This document shows positions 36,754 through 45,111 of a DNA stretch of 64,000 nucleotides, piece after piece; positions within the stretch are counted from its first letter, which is position 1, and each line of letters begins with the position of its first letter. The position numbers and the translations under genes are program-made. This DNA is from Aeromicrobium sp. Root236 (GTDB lineage Bacteria; Actinomycetota; Actinomycetes; Propionibacteriales; Nocardioidaceae), in contig NZ_LMIS01000001.1 of assembly GCF_001428805.1 (NCBI RefSeq), positions 806,001 to 870,000 on the forward strand, in the 5' to 3' direction. The notes below the pieces were generated by a model that was not told the DNA's origin, ran no database searches, and saw only the letters and a list, made by a program, of their open reading frames with translations.

Positions 36754-38160
36754 CTATGAAGATGTCATCGCCTGCTTTGCGGACGCCGCGACTGACAGCG
36801 CGATCTCCTTGCTTACGTCTGCGTACTTCAATTGCCTCGTTGCGTGCGCATATGCAGTGCCATAGACCGCGCGTGGCTCATCGCGGTCATGCGCCCAGGC
36901 ACGACACGCCTGAATGAAAGGCTCAAACGGCGACCCGGCAGCAAACTTGTCAACTTCGGCCCAAGAACCCCAATCGACTGTCGCGGCCCATTCTGTGTCT
37001 CGCGCTGGACCATTCGTATGGAAAATAAGACTCAGTTCCAAAGTGATAGGGTCCAAAGGCGCTGCCCGAGTCCCAACATCGCCGAAATCGATCAGGATCG
37101 GCCGGTTCGAGCCATCGACGAGAACGTTCTCACCGTGCAGGTCTCCGTGGGCGAGATACCGTCGAATGTCCAACTCGATTTGATCATCCTCAGCGTAGGC
37201 AGCAAAGTCGGGAACCGACTGAGCGAGTTTTTCGTCCGAGATGGACTCTCGTCGCAAATCTCCCAGCGAGGTACCCAGAGCTTCATGATCGGACTCGAAG
37301 GGCAACAAGCTCGCTCGGAGTCGGCTGACGACTTGCGACGCGTCGGCCGGACTGCGGGTTAGCAAACTAAATAGGGACACGTGTTCAGAGTTGGCAAGCG
37401 TAGAGAAGAGCGCCGTCTGGTCACGTAGACCGGCCGTCATGGGCGGCAAAGCACCAGCAAATGTTCCTGGCTGCAGACGTGTCGCGACAAGCGTCACGAA
37501 ACGCTCATGCTCATCTCGGGCTACCTCGAAATGGGCAACCTTCATGAAAACAGCTGCCTCTGATTGCGTTTCAGAACGAAATGAAAGTCGACCAACTCGA
37601 GCGGCCGAAAGCCCACTGAGCCCCTTTACGGCCACAGAGGAGTGACCCAGTTCGCGCGCGTAAGCCCGCGCGCCGCGATCGAACATTTCATCTAGCGGGT
37701 CCGAGCACTCAAGGGCGACCTCTGAGTGCAAAGCACTCAAGCCATCGGCCAGAGCGGATACGAGCTCGACAAACGAATCGCTCTCTGTTTTCGTTCGCAG
37801 TTGAACCAGAGGCGCCGGCGGCAAACCGAAGACTCTCCCCAGTCCTCCGGACGAAAGCTGATCACGCAAGTTCGTGTCGGTGGCGAACGCAGTCAGGAAA
37901 ATTATCGGTGTGCCAGGACATACCTGCCGCGCAGCAGCGTGCACAGCCAGACCGTATTCTTCACGCACATCAGCGCTGTCGCGAAATGGCGGCAGCCGCA
38001 GGTCGCACACTAATAAATCAAATTGGTCAGCACGCAGTGCGTCGAGCGCCTCATCCCGACTAACCACTGCGGTAATTGATCCTGTTGAATCCGCCAACGC
38101 GATTAGTTCGCTGGTTTGCCGCAGACTCCGATCTTCATCCTCGACTAGAAGAATCTTCAC
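36754..38160 (-). CDS. Response regulator receiver fused to an APH-type phosphotransferase
   Basis: 468 residues from GTG 38160, inside the end of the histidine-kinase gene. The receiver domain (about 1-125) has the acidic pair in LLVEDED, phosphoacceptor D53 in LVCDLRLPP, and T90 in IFLTAF; the conserved Lys is not obvious. From about 150 to 468 there is a kinase of the aminoglycoside-phosphotransferase fold: MKVAH (K207, possible ATP lysine), Brenner motif HGDLHGEN (338-345) and LIDFGD (356-361), so catalysis is plausible. There is no DNA-binding domain. The output of phosphorylation would therefore be a small-molecule or protein kinase activity. Third gene of a coupled operon. Confidence 0.85.
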   Translation of the reverse strand: MKILLVEDEDRSLRQTSELIALADSTGSITAVVSRDEALDALRADQFDLLVCDLRLPPFRDSADVREEYGLAVHAAARQVCPGTPIIFLTAFATDTNLRDQLSSGGLGRVFGLPPAPLVQLRTKTESDSFVELVSALADGLSALHSEVALECSDPLDEMFDRGARAYARELGHSSVAVKGLSGLSAARVGRLSFRSETQSEAAVFMKVAHFEVARDEHERFVTLVATRLQPGTFAGALPPMTAGLRDQTALFSTLANSEHVSLFSLLTRSPADASQVVSRLRASLLPFESDHEALGTSLGDLRRESISDEKLAQSVPDFAAYAEDDQIELDIRRYLAHGDLHGENVLVDGSNRPILIDFGDVGTRAAPLDPITLELSLIFHTNGPARDTEWAATVDWGSWAEVDKFAAGSPFEPFIQACRAWAHDRDEPRAVYGTAYAHATRQLKYADVSKEIALSVAASAKQAMTSS

Positions 38161-39052
38161 CCGTAACCACCTTCGGTAGTGCCCAGCGGATCTCGCACGC
38201 GGTGCCTCGATCCTCTCGCGGACGTAACTCGATCGTGCCACCGAGGGAGTGCACGGCCAGTTCCGCGATCGGGAGCCCAAAGCCGAAGTGTTTGTCTTTG
38301 GACTTCCCTGCCGATATGCCCGGCTCCCAAATTCGATTGGCACCGTCCGGCAGACCCTTGCCCTCGTCGAGAACCGTCACCCAAGCCTGATCATTGTCAG
38401 CACCGAATGCGACGACCACCGGAGGGCCAACTACTGGCAGCGTGGCTTCAACTGCATTGCGTATTGCATTTTGAAGGGCAAGGCTCAACAATCCCTGGTC
38501 GCACTGAACAACTACCGGTTCAGAGCGGGCGGCGCGCACTACGCCATCCGCGTAACCCATCTGACTTATCTCCTCCACGACCAAATCGGCTAGGTCGGTC
38601 TCCCGAAATTGGGGCGGTGCAGCGGCGTCATGCAACCTCGTGAGCGTGTCTAGAAATTCGCTAAGACGTTCCAGGCGCTGTCGGGTATCGGACGATTCGT
38701 ACGACTCACCAATGTCCCTGGCAGCCGCCAGATGAACGTCAAGCACGATCGGTCGAGCCTCATGAATGATGGTCCGGGTCACGGCTTGAATCGCCTCGGC
38801 CCGAACATCGTTACGGTCGATTTCATCTGGCAACGAAATCCAGGCCTCGCCGATCTGCACGTCACCATCCGGCCTCCGAGCGCTGATCGCTCTGCCAAGG
38901 GCGATGCGAACCCACGAATTGGATTCCTGGTCGCGAAATGCCCGGAGCTTCGCAAGAGTGAGCGACGTGTCTCCCAAGGCCAAACGCGCACCCTGCAAGC
39001 GAGCGCTTGCCGCGGACGAGTTTAAGAGCTTGGATGCCTCGGACTCGCTCAC
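38135..39052 (-). CDS. Soluble histidine kinase with HEAT-like N-terminus
   Basis: 305 residues from a GTG that shares one base with the stop of the ATPase gene. The first 60 residues (SAASARLQGARLALGD, LAKLRAFRDQESNSWVRIAL) look like HEAT repeats, a protein-interaction module in place of a membrane sensor. DHp helix with H97 in RTIIHEARP. HATPase domain: N box ALQNAIRNAVEA, G1 DEGKGLPDG, G2 FGFGLPIAEL. It should autophosphorylate and pass phosphate to D53 of the overlapping response regulator (26-bp overlap). The upstream ATPase is the obvious input. Confidence 0.85.
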   Translation of the reverse strand: MSESEASKLLNSSAASARLQGARLALGDTSLTLAKLRAFRDQESNSWVRIALGRAISARRPDGDVQIGEAWISLPDEIDRNDVRAEAIQAVTRTIIHEARPIVLDVHLAAARDIGESYESSDTRQRLERLSEFLDTLTRLHDAAAPPQFRETDLADLVVEEISQMGYADGVVRAARSEPVVVQCDQGLLSLALQNAIRNAVEATLPVVGPPVVVAFGADNDQAWVTVLDEGKGLPDGANRIWEPGISAGKSKDKHFGFGLPIAELAVHSLGGTIELRPREDRGTACEIRWALPKVVTGEDSSSRG

Positions 39053-40956
39053 TATTGCGACTCTTGACCGTAGAAGGCCGCTCGCAGCGCGAACGCTCGC
39101 GCGCCACCTTCCATGATTCCAGTAACAGCGGAAACCGCTTCAGGTTCGTCGAGAGCTCCCGCGCTAGCAACATACCCATGCTTACCGTCTGAACCCATGT
39201 GGATGATCCGATCGGCGTTGCCAAGTACCGGGATGTTGGCATTGTGCGACGTAAAGATGTACTGATCATCGGCGTGTCGCCGTTGCAGAGCTTCAACCAA
39301 AGTCGAAGCAACGAATGCATTGTCGAGGTGATCTTCCGGTTGGTCGAGGATCAGAGGATCGCCGTGCTGCCCCAACAGGACCGGCAAGACTGCGGTGCAT
39401 CGTTGGCCGATTGAAAGTTGGTCACTGGGCTTGTATTCGCCTCCGTCAAGGAGTTCGAGTGTTGCCCCGTCCTCGATATTCGCCGCGAATAGGCCAGCGA
39501 GATTCGGATTCCGGAGTGCGGTAAGCACTGCTAGGGCGCGGTCTCTGCTTACGCCTGTCGCGCCACTCAGAGAGTCCGCGTCCAGCGTCTCCGTCCAGGT
39601 CACCAACTCGTGAGGGGCGACCTCCCGAGCGAGTTGCGGTGCGAGGGAGTTGTAGTGAATTCCCGTTCCTCGAAATGCCGCAACGAGAGCGTCCCGATAT
39701 TCCTCAACGTTCGATGATCGCTGCACGCGAATTCGGATAGTAGGCGAGAGTTCCGCGTTAAGCTCGTTGACGATCTGCTGCCGTTCATCGAACACAGCAT
39801 CCACAGTCTTTTCAACCTCCTCACGGAGGAGGTCCCGTTCCTGGACTAGTTGTCGAAAGCGCCGTCGACGATCTTCCAAGCGGCTGTGCAAGGAATTCAG
39901 CTGGCCCTGCTTCTCCTCAAGTTCTGCAACCTGACGCGAGGCCTGACCCACCCCTTCGCGCACTTGATCCAACGTTTGTCTTACGTCCCTACTCTGCTCG
40001 TCTATCGACGCGCGGAGCTTCTCTGCCTCGGCTTTGGCACTATCGACGCCAGCCGCTGCCTGCTCCAACTGCGCCGCGGCAAGGTCTATCATCACTACTG
40101 CTTGCGCAACCAGATCGCGCTCGTTGGTCAAGGGATCGTCGCCGACCGAGTCGGGCCACGGTTGCAGGGCGTGCGGCAAGTTCATCTCCAGGCGCCGGAT
40201 CTCCGACCTCACTTGTTCGAGTTGAGCAGCATCCTGACCAAGTAAGGAACTCTTGGCCGACACCCTTTGAGCAGCAGACTGCAGTCTTTTCAAACGATCC
40301 TGCTGCTCTTGTGTGGCAGTAGAACCCTTCAACAGTTCCGACTGCCTCTCGAGCGCTCCTGAGAGTAGTTGGGTCACGGGAGACAGTTGATCGATTTCAG
40401 CGTTGAGAGCCACGCCCTCCTGGACCAAGGTCATCAACTCACTGGTCAAGCTGCGAAGTTGCGTTCGCTGAGACTGCACCCTTTCTGCCGCTATCGATCG
40501 ATTCGGTCGGAATCGGTCGATTAGCCGTAGTCGGCCCGACGATTGAGCTCCCACCGCTTCCATTTCGTTCTGCGCAAGAACAGTGCAGATCAGCGATCGA
40601 GTCGGATCTGAACTAGTGGTATGCCCCGACGCCGACCTTGTGATTGTGAATCGCTCTAAACCATCAGCCATAGTGAGCGTCACCGCGCCCCCCGAGAGAA
40701 TTGCCACTGCTTGCTGCTCACCTCGAAGACGCGCATCCTCGGTGAACGATCCAGCGTCGAGACAAAATCTGATCAATTCGACGATCGAGGTCTTTCCCGT
40801 GCCTCTTGCGCCAATGATGACGTTCAAACCTTGCGCGAACTCGATATCGAGACCTGAAAGGAAGCCCTCTGCCTCCACTTGAAGCCGCTCAATGTGCACG
40901 TTGCCTCCTGCGTCGAACTCATGCTCCCACGATTGCCGCCGTGTCGAGTCCGACAC
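39052..40956 (-). CDS. SMC/RecF-like AAA ATPase with central coiled coil
   Basis: 634 residues. Walker A GARGTGKT (49-56) follows an SMC-like first strand (LDIEFAQGLNVII). A long heptad-rich region (about 155-430: Leu/Glu/Gln-rich, with RLEDRRRRFRQLVQERDLLREE) would fold back as a coiled coil. C-terminal half: signature-like LSIGQRCTA, Walker B LILDQPEDHLDN and H-loop FTSHNANIPVLG. The C-terminus resembles TrlF/RecF-type defence ATPases, but no nuclease domain is attached. First gene of a three-gene operon; probably binds DNA ends or another invader signal. A 256-bp region upstream has no gene. Confidence 0.87.
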   Translation of the reverse strand: MSDSTRRQSWEHEFDAGGNVHIERLQVEAEGFLSGLDIEFAQGLNVIIGARGTGKTSIVELIRFCLDAGSFTEDARLRGEQQAVAILSGGAVTLTMADGLERFTITRSASGHTTSSDPTRSLICTVLAQNEMEAVGAQSSGRLRLIDRFRPNRSIAAERVQSQRTQLRSLTSELMTLVQEGVALNAEIDQLSPVTQLLSGALERQSELLKGSTATQEQQDRLKRLQSAAQRVSAKSSLLGQDAAQLEQVRSEIRRLEMNLPHALQPWPDSVGDDPLTNERDLVAQAVVMIDLAAAQLEQAAAGVDSAKAEAEKLRASIDEQSRDVRQTLDQVREGVGQASRQVAELEEKQGQLNSLHSRLEDRRRRFRQLVQERDLLREEVEKTVDAVFDERQQIVNELNAELSPTIRIRVQRSSNVEEYRDALVAAFRGTGIHYNSLAPQLAREVAPHELVTWTETLDADSLSGATGVSRDRALAVLTALRNPNLAGLFAANIEDGATLELLDGGEYKPSDQLSIGQRCTAVLPVLLGQHGDPLILDQPEDHLDNAFVASTLVEALQRRHADDQYIFTSHNANIPVLGNADRIIHMGSDGKHGYVASAGALDEPEAVSAVTGIMEGGARAFALRAAFYGQESQ

Positions 40957-41212
40957 CCGAGACCAGATGCATGCGAGTGTGTTCGAAGGGCAACGCAGCC
41001 TCCCGCCCGAAAATTGCCGTGGTCCTACGAGCTGGCTGTTTGCCGCCAGAGCGATCGCGGATCGTTCGAACTACTTTCATCCTCTCCATTGTCGTCAGCG
41101 ATCTGCTGCCCGGACGTGCGGCAGCAGTGCGAGTCCGCTCCTATCTGGGTGGCACTCCGTTGAGGCATTCCCTCGAGTACGTGGTGGCTTTCCTCGTTGC
41201 TACTTCACGCAT
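40957..41212. other. Intergenic region upstream of the ATPase operon
   Basis: 256 bp between the nuclease-like gene's stop and the ATPase start. It should hold the operon promoter, but no convincing -35/-10 pair, palindrome or small gene was seen. Confidence 0.4.
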
Positions 41213-42175
41213 TCAGCGCGAGCGCCGGTCCCTGACATCCTCATAGGCCTTCTTCGGCTTTCGCGGACGGGCAACCGAAAGTTGTGACGTCGCCGGATCG
41301 TCTGACCGAATTCGGCGCAACTCTATTGTGTTGAATGACTCAATCGCGGCATATTCTGCCCACGCCGTCGGGTCAGACCCGGCGAGCGCCATCAACAGTC
41401 TGACCCGATCGAACGGCAGATCCGCGACAGTGGTGATTTCGGGCCAGCGATCGTCGCCGACTGGGATCGCAAACGGTACTGCGAAGCCCGTATGAGGTTC
41501 CTTCGGCAACCGCAACCATTGCACCCATCTAGCCGGAACGATGTCCTTTGGCTTTTTCGCGTAGTCCATTCGCACCGTGTTTTGAATCAGGTACACAGGG
41601 AATCCGACTCTTCCGTCACCGACGGGATCCCAGGCAATGACGTCAACGCCGTCGTCGTTCGAATCACCCGGTCGATCCAAATCTCGATCTCCCACCCCGA
41701 TTAGATCCCCGACCCAACTGACGGCTTTCGAAAAGTCAGTGGGTCGGCCATTTCGGGGCGGGTACCCGAAATCGATAGCAACAGCCGTCTTCCCGAGACG
41801 CGCACGCGCCGCTTCGCGGACCACTGCGTCAAAGATCGCGTCAGACCGATGGAACGATTTCTCAATCCGAACTGGAGTGTCCTTCAACGACATCAGGAGA
41901 AGGAAGTCGTAGACGGCTGTCAAGTTGCTGGTGCGTCTCTCGACCCCTCGACTGCTCACGGCGTATGGATACCCGCTGCCCATCAAATCTGAACGACGCT
42001 CGATCTCCCCTCGACCGTCGGAGAACTCGATATCTGAGGGTTCTTGCCCAGCGGGAAAGAGCCCTCGTAGTTCTGGGTTACTCAATTTCGGTTCAGCGCT
42101 GATGAGCATCCACGACTCGATGAACTCAGCCAGGCTGTAAGGATCCGCATCGCTTGGAGTCCGAAGCCCGCTCAT
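41213..42175 (-). CDS. Putative PD-(D/E)XK-like nuclease partner of the ParB-like protein
   Basis: 320 residues. Its ATG overlaps the ParB-like stop by ATGA. The middle has TAVAIDFGYPP, then DDGVDVIAWDP (174-184) and GFPVYLIQNTVRMDYAKK (191-208); the order D-...-hydrophobic-Q-...-K resembles restriction-endonuclease folds with an unusual last motif. The C-terminal tail is basic (RPRKPKKAYEDVRDRRSR). I do not recognise a named family, so the nuclease call is an inference from pattern and context. No membrane segment. Confidence 0.6.
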   Translation of the reverse strand: MSGLRTPSDADPYSLAEFIESWMLISAEPKLSNPELRGLFPAGQEPSDIEFSDGRGEIERRSDLMGSGYPYAVSSRGVERRTSNLTAVYDFLLLMSLKDTPVRIEKSFHRSDAIFDAVVREAARARLGKTAVAIDFGYPPRNGRPTDFSKAVSWVGDLIGVGDRDLDRPGDSNDDGVDVIAWDPVGDGRVGFPVYLIQNTVRMDYAKKPKDIVPARWVQWLRLPKEPHTGFAVPFAIPVGDDRWPEITTVADLPFDRVRLLMALAGSDPTAWAEYAAIESFNTIELRRIRSDDPATSQLSVARPRKPKKAYEDVRDRRSR

Positions 42176-43248
42176 TCTTCTGCGCCTTCATCGGATAGTC
42201 CGAGCAAGGCGTTGGCGCGAGCAATAAGAGTCTGCAACTCGCGCCTAGTCGATGCGTCGATTGAGGTCGGCCCGAGCGCATTCGCCTTTGCTAGATTGCG
42301 ACCAGCAGCAGCCACGGCAGCAATCAATTGCGACCTGGCGTCAACGGTCGCGGCATGAGCATCCTCAAGGCTTCGAGTTTGATCCAGGACGACGGTCGCA
42401 GTTGCATCGCTCAGCACGTCAGCCAACTGCTTCAGTTGGCGCGAGTCACGCACGACTCGGTTCTCGCCCTTTGCGTCACCAAAGATGTAGCCCAATAACC
42501 GCGACATTTGAGGCTTATGATCACTCGGTAGTGGCCAATACTCAGGGTCGACCTCGCGAGGGGCTGGCGCGGCGATGAATGCACGAATCGGGACGCGACC
42601 CATTGCCGCGTTAAACACGCCAAAGTTGTCACGCGCCCGGGCTATATTCAGCCCGAACTCCTCATGCGCCTGCCTCAGGATCTCGAAGTCACGATACATC
42701 GCTCGAACCTCTGTAAGTTCGCGTCCAACCAATTCTGCAACTTCAACCAGAGGGCGTCCCTCATCGACGAGTCTCGCGATGTAGCCCGCCTGCTGGTACG
42801 GGTCCCAAGGCGTAATCCCCGAGATGTGCCGAAAACCCAACAGGGGGACCACGGAGGCTGGGTCGTCGACGACTATCACTGGAAACTCCGCGGGCAACCT
42901 CACTCCGCCGAGTGACTTCCACCCCGAGTTTTGCCTCACGAACTGCGCCCGCAATGAATCGTCGCTAAGACCCAGCAGTGCGGTGAGGCGCCGATTGCCC
43001 TCCAAGACTACGTACTCGTCGTCCGACGCCTTCGTCGCGATGAGCGGTTCTGACTCGAAATAGCCGTGCCTAGCTATCGAGCTCGCGATCCGCAAAGGGT
43101 CATACTCGTCGTCGATGAACAACGCAAGTTCCTCTTGAGAAACTCCTTCGTTGCGCTTCTCTTCAGGGAGTCGAGGATTTTGCCAATCCAAGCGCAGTTT
43201 TGAGAGCGGAATTCGCTGGAGGTTCCAACCGCTGTTCGCTTCGGGCAT
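42172..43248 (-). CDS. ParB/Srx-fold protein
   Basis: 358 residues. The N-terminal domain follows the ParB/Srx pattern: IPLSKLRLDWQNPRLP, DPLRIASSIARHGYFESEPL, and the ligand-loop motif EGNRRLTAL (83-91), comparable to the GxRR box that binds nucleotide. A helix-turn-helix-like segment (VEVAELVGRELTEVRAMYRDFEIL) lies near 155-178; the rest is helical. No partner ParA exists, so chromosome segregation is unlikely. Coupled to the nuclease-like gene. Many ParB-like proteins in islands act in defence or as nucleases. Confidence 0.78.
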   Translation of the reverse strand: MPEANSGWNLQRIPLSKLRLDWQNPRLPEEKRNEGVSQEELALFIDDEYDPLRIASSIARHGYFESEPLIATKASDDEYVVLEGNRRLTALLGLSDDSLRAQFVRQNSGWKSLGGVRLPAEFPVIVVDDPASVVPLLGFRHISGITPWDPYQQAGYIARLVDEGRPLVEVAELVGRELTEVRAMYRDFEILRQAHEEFGLNIARARDNFGVFNAAMGRVPIRAFIAAPAPREVDPEYWPLPSDHKPQMSRLLGYIFGDAKGENRVVRDSRQLKQLADVLSDATATVVLDQTRSLEDAHAATVDARSQLIAAVAAAGRNLAKANALGPTSIDASTRRELQTLIARANALLGLSDEGAEE

Positions 43249-43436
43249 CTGAGCACCCTAGCGCCACCGTGTTCGAAAAGGCCGAAACTCAATCACAACC
43301 GTCCGAAACTGCGGGCCCTTCCATGGCGAGCCGAAATCCAAGCCAACCGCGCACCATTGCAACCTAGAGAATCCTCCGTGCCTCAACAGAGTGAATGTGC
43401 TGCGACGCATATGCCACCGCTGCTAGAACTGGGGAC

Positions 43437-44642
43437 ATGACCGCCGAGGACGTCGACCAACTGAGGCCTAGCGGCGCCCTATTCCGGGGCCCAGACATCG
43501 AACTCAGCGAAGTTGCGAAGAATGAGTTACTCCTCGCCGCGCTTCCTGGAGCAACGATCGAGCGGTACGCGGGGGTTCGAGTTGTCCGGTTCCGGGACCA
43601 GATCCTCCTGAAGAAGCAAATTACGCATCTCGGCAGACCATGGCCCGGCTTTAAGAAGCGCATCCAGATACCGAAGTCGTGGCTCGAAGTCGAACAGCGC
43701 GCAAGAGCGGATGGCCTTGTTCCTCGGTTCGTGGGCATCTATCACTGCGGTGAAGTTACCGTGTTTACGGACTTCGACCCGGCGACCTACGTGCAGCGGA
43801 AGGCGAACAACTCTGCAGCCCACGTATCCACCAACGATCTTTATCAAGGGCTTACTGCTGGGCAGTTCGCCCGGACCGATCGCAACGGGAATCGTCTAAC
43901 AAGCCTTCGCGCCGATGAGTTTGCCGCCTACCTGCAGGAGGGATACGAAGCACGGGACCCACGACTTGACGTCTTTGAGAAGTTCAATTGTGAGTTTTTG
44001 GACGCGCAACAGATCGATGCGCTGCCAGCCGTTCGGGAAATGTATATGGCTTCTTGGCCTGACCGTTTCCAGGGCGAATGGCCCGGGTTCTACGTCGAGT
44101 ACCGGCTGGACAAGTTCATCCGAGCACACAGTCTCGATCAATCAGTCAAACTCCAAAAGGTGAAACGGCGTGACCAGTTCGACTTCGATCTCGCGTTTTT
44201 GCGAGCTGGCAAACTCGAATACTTGGGAGATCTGAAGGCGTCAAACGTCACGAAACACGAAGCGCCGGGAAACGACGCCAAAGACATTGCGCGATCTGTC
44301 GAAGAGTTCGGCCGATTCTGGTACGTGATTTACGAGCACGAAACACGGCACGCTCGTGACAACGGTGATCTCGCAACCATCGAGTGGAACGAGTACCGGC
44401 GATCCGTGGGTCACAAAGGAAGAAAGGAGTACAACCCGCTCTCCTATGCTCGAAAATTCAAGGAGTCGGTCCGCTTTGTGGGAATGAAAATACTCGAGGT
44501 CAATGAAGCAAACTTCGGGCTCGTGCTAGGGGAGTTCGCGCAAGGCAAGCAGCCCAATGGCGCCGCCCGAGCCCTGAAGGTGATGATCAACAAGAGGAAC
44601 ATTGACAACTTTCTGATCTATTCGGTGTCAATCGCTGCTTGA
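43437..44642 (+). CDS. Candidate type II restriction endonuclease (PD-(D/E)XK)
   Basis: 401 residues from ATG 43437. A possible active site is RRDQFDFDLAFLRAGKLEYLGDLKAS: D251, then 14 residues on D265-x-K267, a standard PD-(D/E)XK spacing. Aromatic and basic segments precede it (FYVEYRLDKFIRAH, KSWLEVEQRAR). Thirty-four bp downstream is vsr, and a C5-cytosine methyltransferase faces it, so it most likely cleaves the site that the methyltransferase protects. No specificity can be read from sequence. The ribosome site is weak. It shares a 188-bp divergent region with the ParB-like gene. Confidence 0.68.
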   Translation: MTAEDVDQLRPSGALFRGPDIELSEVAKNELLLAALPGATIERYAGVRVVRFRDQILLKKQITHLGRPWPGFKKRIQIPKSWLEVEQRARADGLVPRFVGIYHCGEVTVFTDFDPATYVQRKANNSAAHVSTNDLYQGLTAGQFARTDRNGNRLTSLRADEFAAYLQEGYEARDPRLDVFEKFNCEFLDAQQIDALPAVREMYMASWPDRFQGEWPGFYVEYRLDKFIRAHSLDQSVKLQKVKRRDQFDFDLAFLRAGKLEYLGDLKASNVTKHEAPGNDAKDIARSVEEFGRFWYVIYEHETRHARDNGDLATIEWNEYRRSVGHKGRKEYNPLSYARKFKESVRFVGMKILEVNEANFGLVLGEFAQGKQPNGAARALKVMINKRNIDNFLIYSVSIAA

Positions 44643-44676
44643 CGCGATAGAACGCGTTCGCGAATGAAATTGAGTC

Positions 44677-45111
44677 ATGGAGAAGGAGCCGCAGCGAACC
44701 AGTCCGGGCGGACACCTGTCGGCAAAAATGTCGAAGCTCGCTCGTCGCGACACCGCTCCCGAACTCGCTCTGAGATCAACTCTGCACGCCGCGGGTCTCC
44801 GCTATCGCGTACAACTTCCCGTTCCAGGCAATCGGCGCAGGAGGATCGACGTCGCGTTCACTCGAGCGAAGGTTGCCGTCTTTGTAGATGGATGTTTCTG
44901 GCACGGGTGCCCGCTGCACGGAACCAGGCCTGCTACTAACAGCGAATGGTGGGACTGGAAAATCAAACGCAACAGGGACCGTGACGTAGACACGAATCGA
45001 CTCCTCGCCGAGCACGGCTGGGAGGTTGTTCGTGTGTGGGAACACGAGCCTCCGATCGAGGCAGCCGAGCGGATTTGGCGCGTTGTCGAGACTAGACGAC
45101 AGAGTTCGTGA
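44677..45111 (+). CDS. vsr: Very short patch repair endonuclease
   Basis: 144 residues, full length for Vsr. Core signature IDVAFTRAKVAVFVDGCFWHGCP with the catalytic Asp and zinc Cys/His, then NRDRDVDTNRLLAEHGWEVVRVWEHE. It nicks at T:G mismatches that arise when 5-methylcytosine deaminates, preserving methylated sites. Genes of this kind travel with C5 methyltransferases, as here. Its end overlaps the end of the convergent methyltransferase gene by 20 bp. Confidence 0.95.
   Translation: MEKEPQRTSPGGHLSAKMSKLARRDTAPELALRSTLHAAGLRYRVQLPVPGNRRRRIDVAFTRAKVAVFVDGCFWHGCPLHGTRPATNSEWWDWKIKRNRDRDVDTNRLLAEHGWEVVRVWEHEPPIEAAERIWRVVETRRQSS

Noticed and set aside
40879-41287. Short + strand frames of 94-131 codons before the ATPase gene
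   Set aside because: They overlap the ATPase start or the nuclease gene end, with no ribosome site or protein-like composition.
42172-43248. ParB-like gene as chromosome or plasmid partition protein
   Set aside because: No ParA and no parS-like palindromes; the coupled neighbour is nuclease-like.
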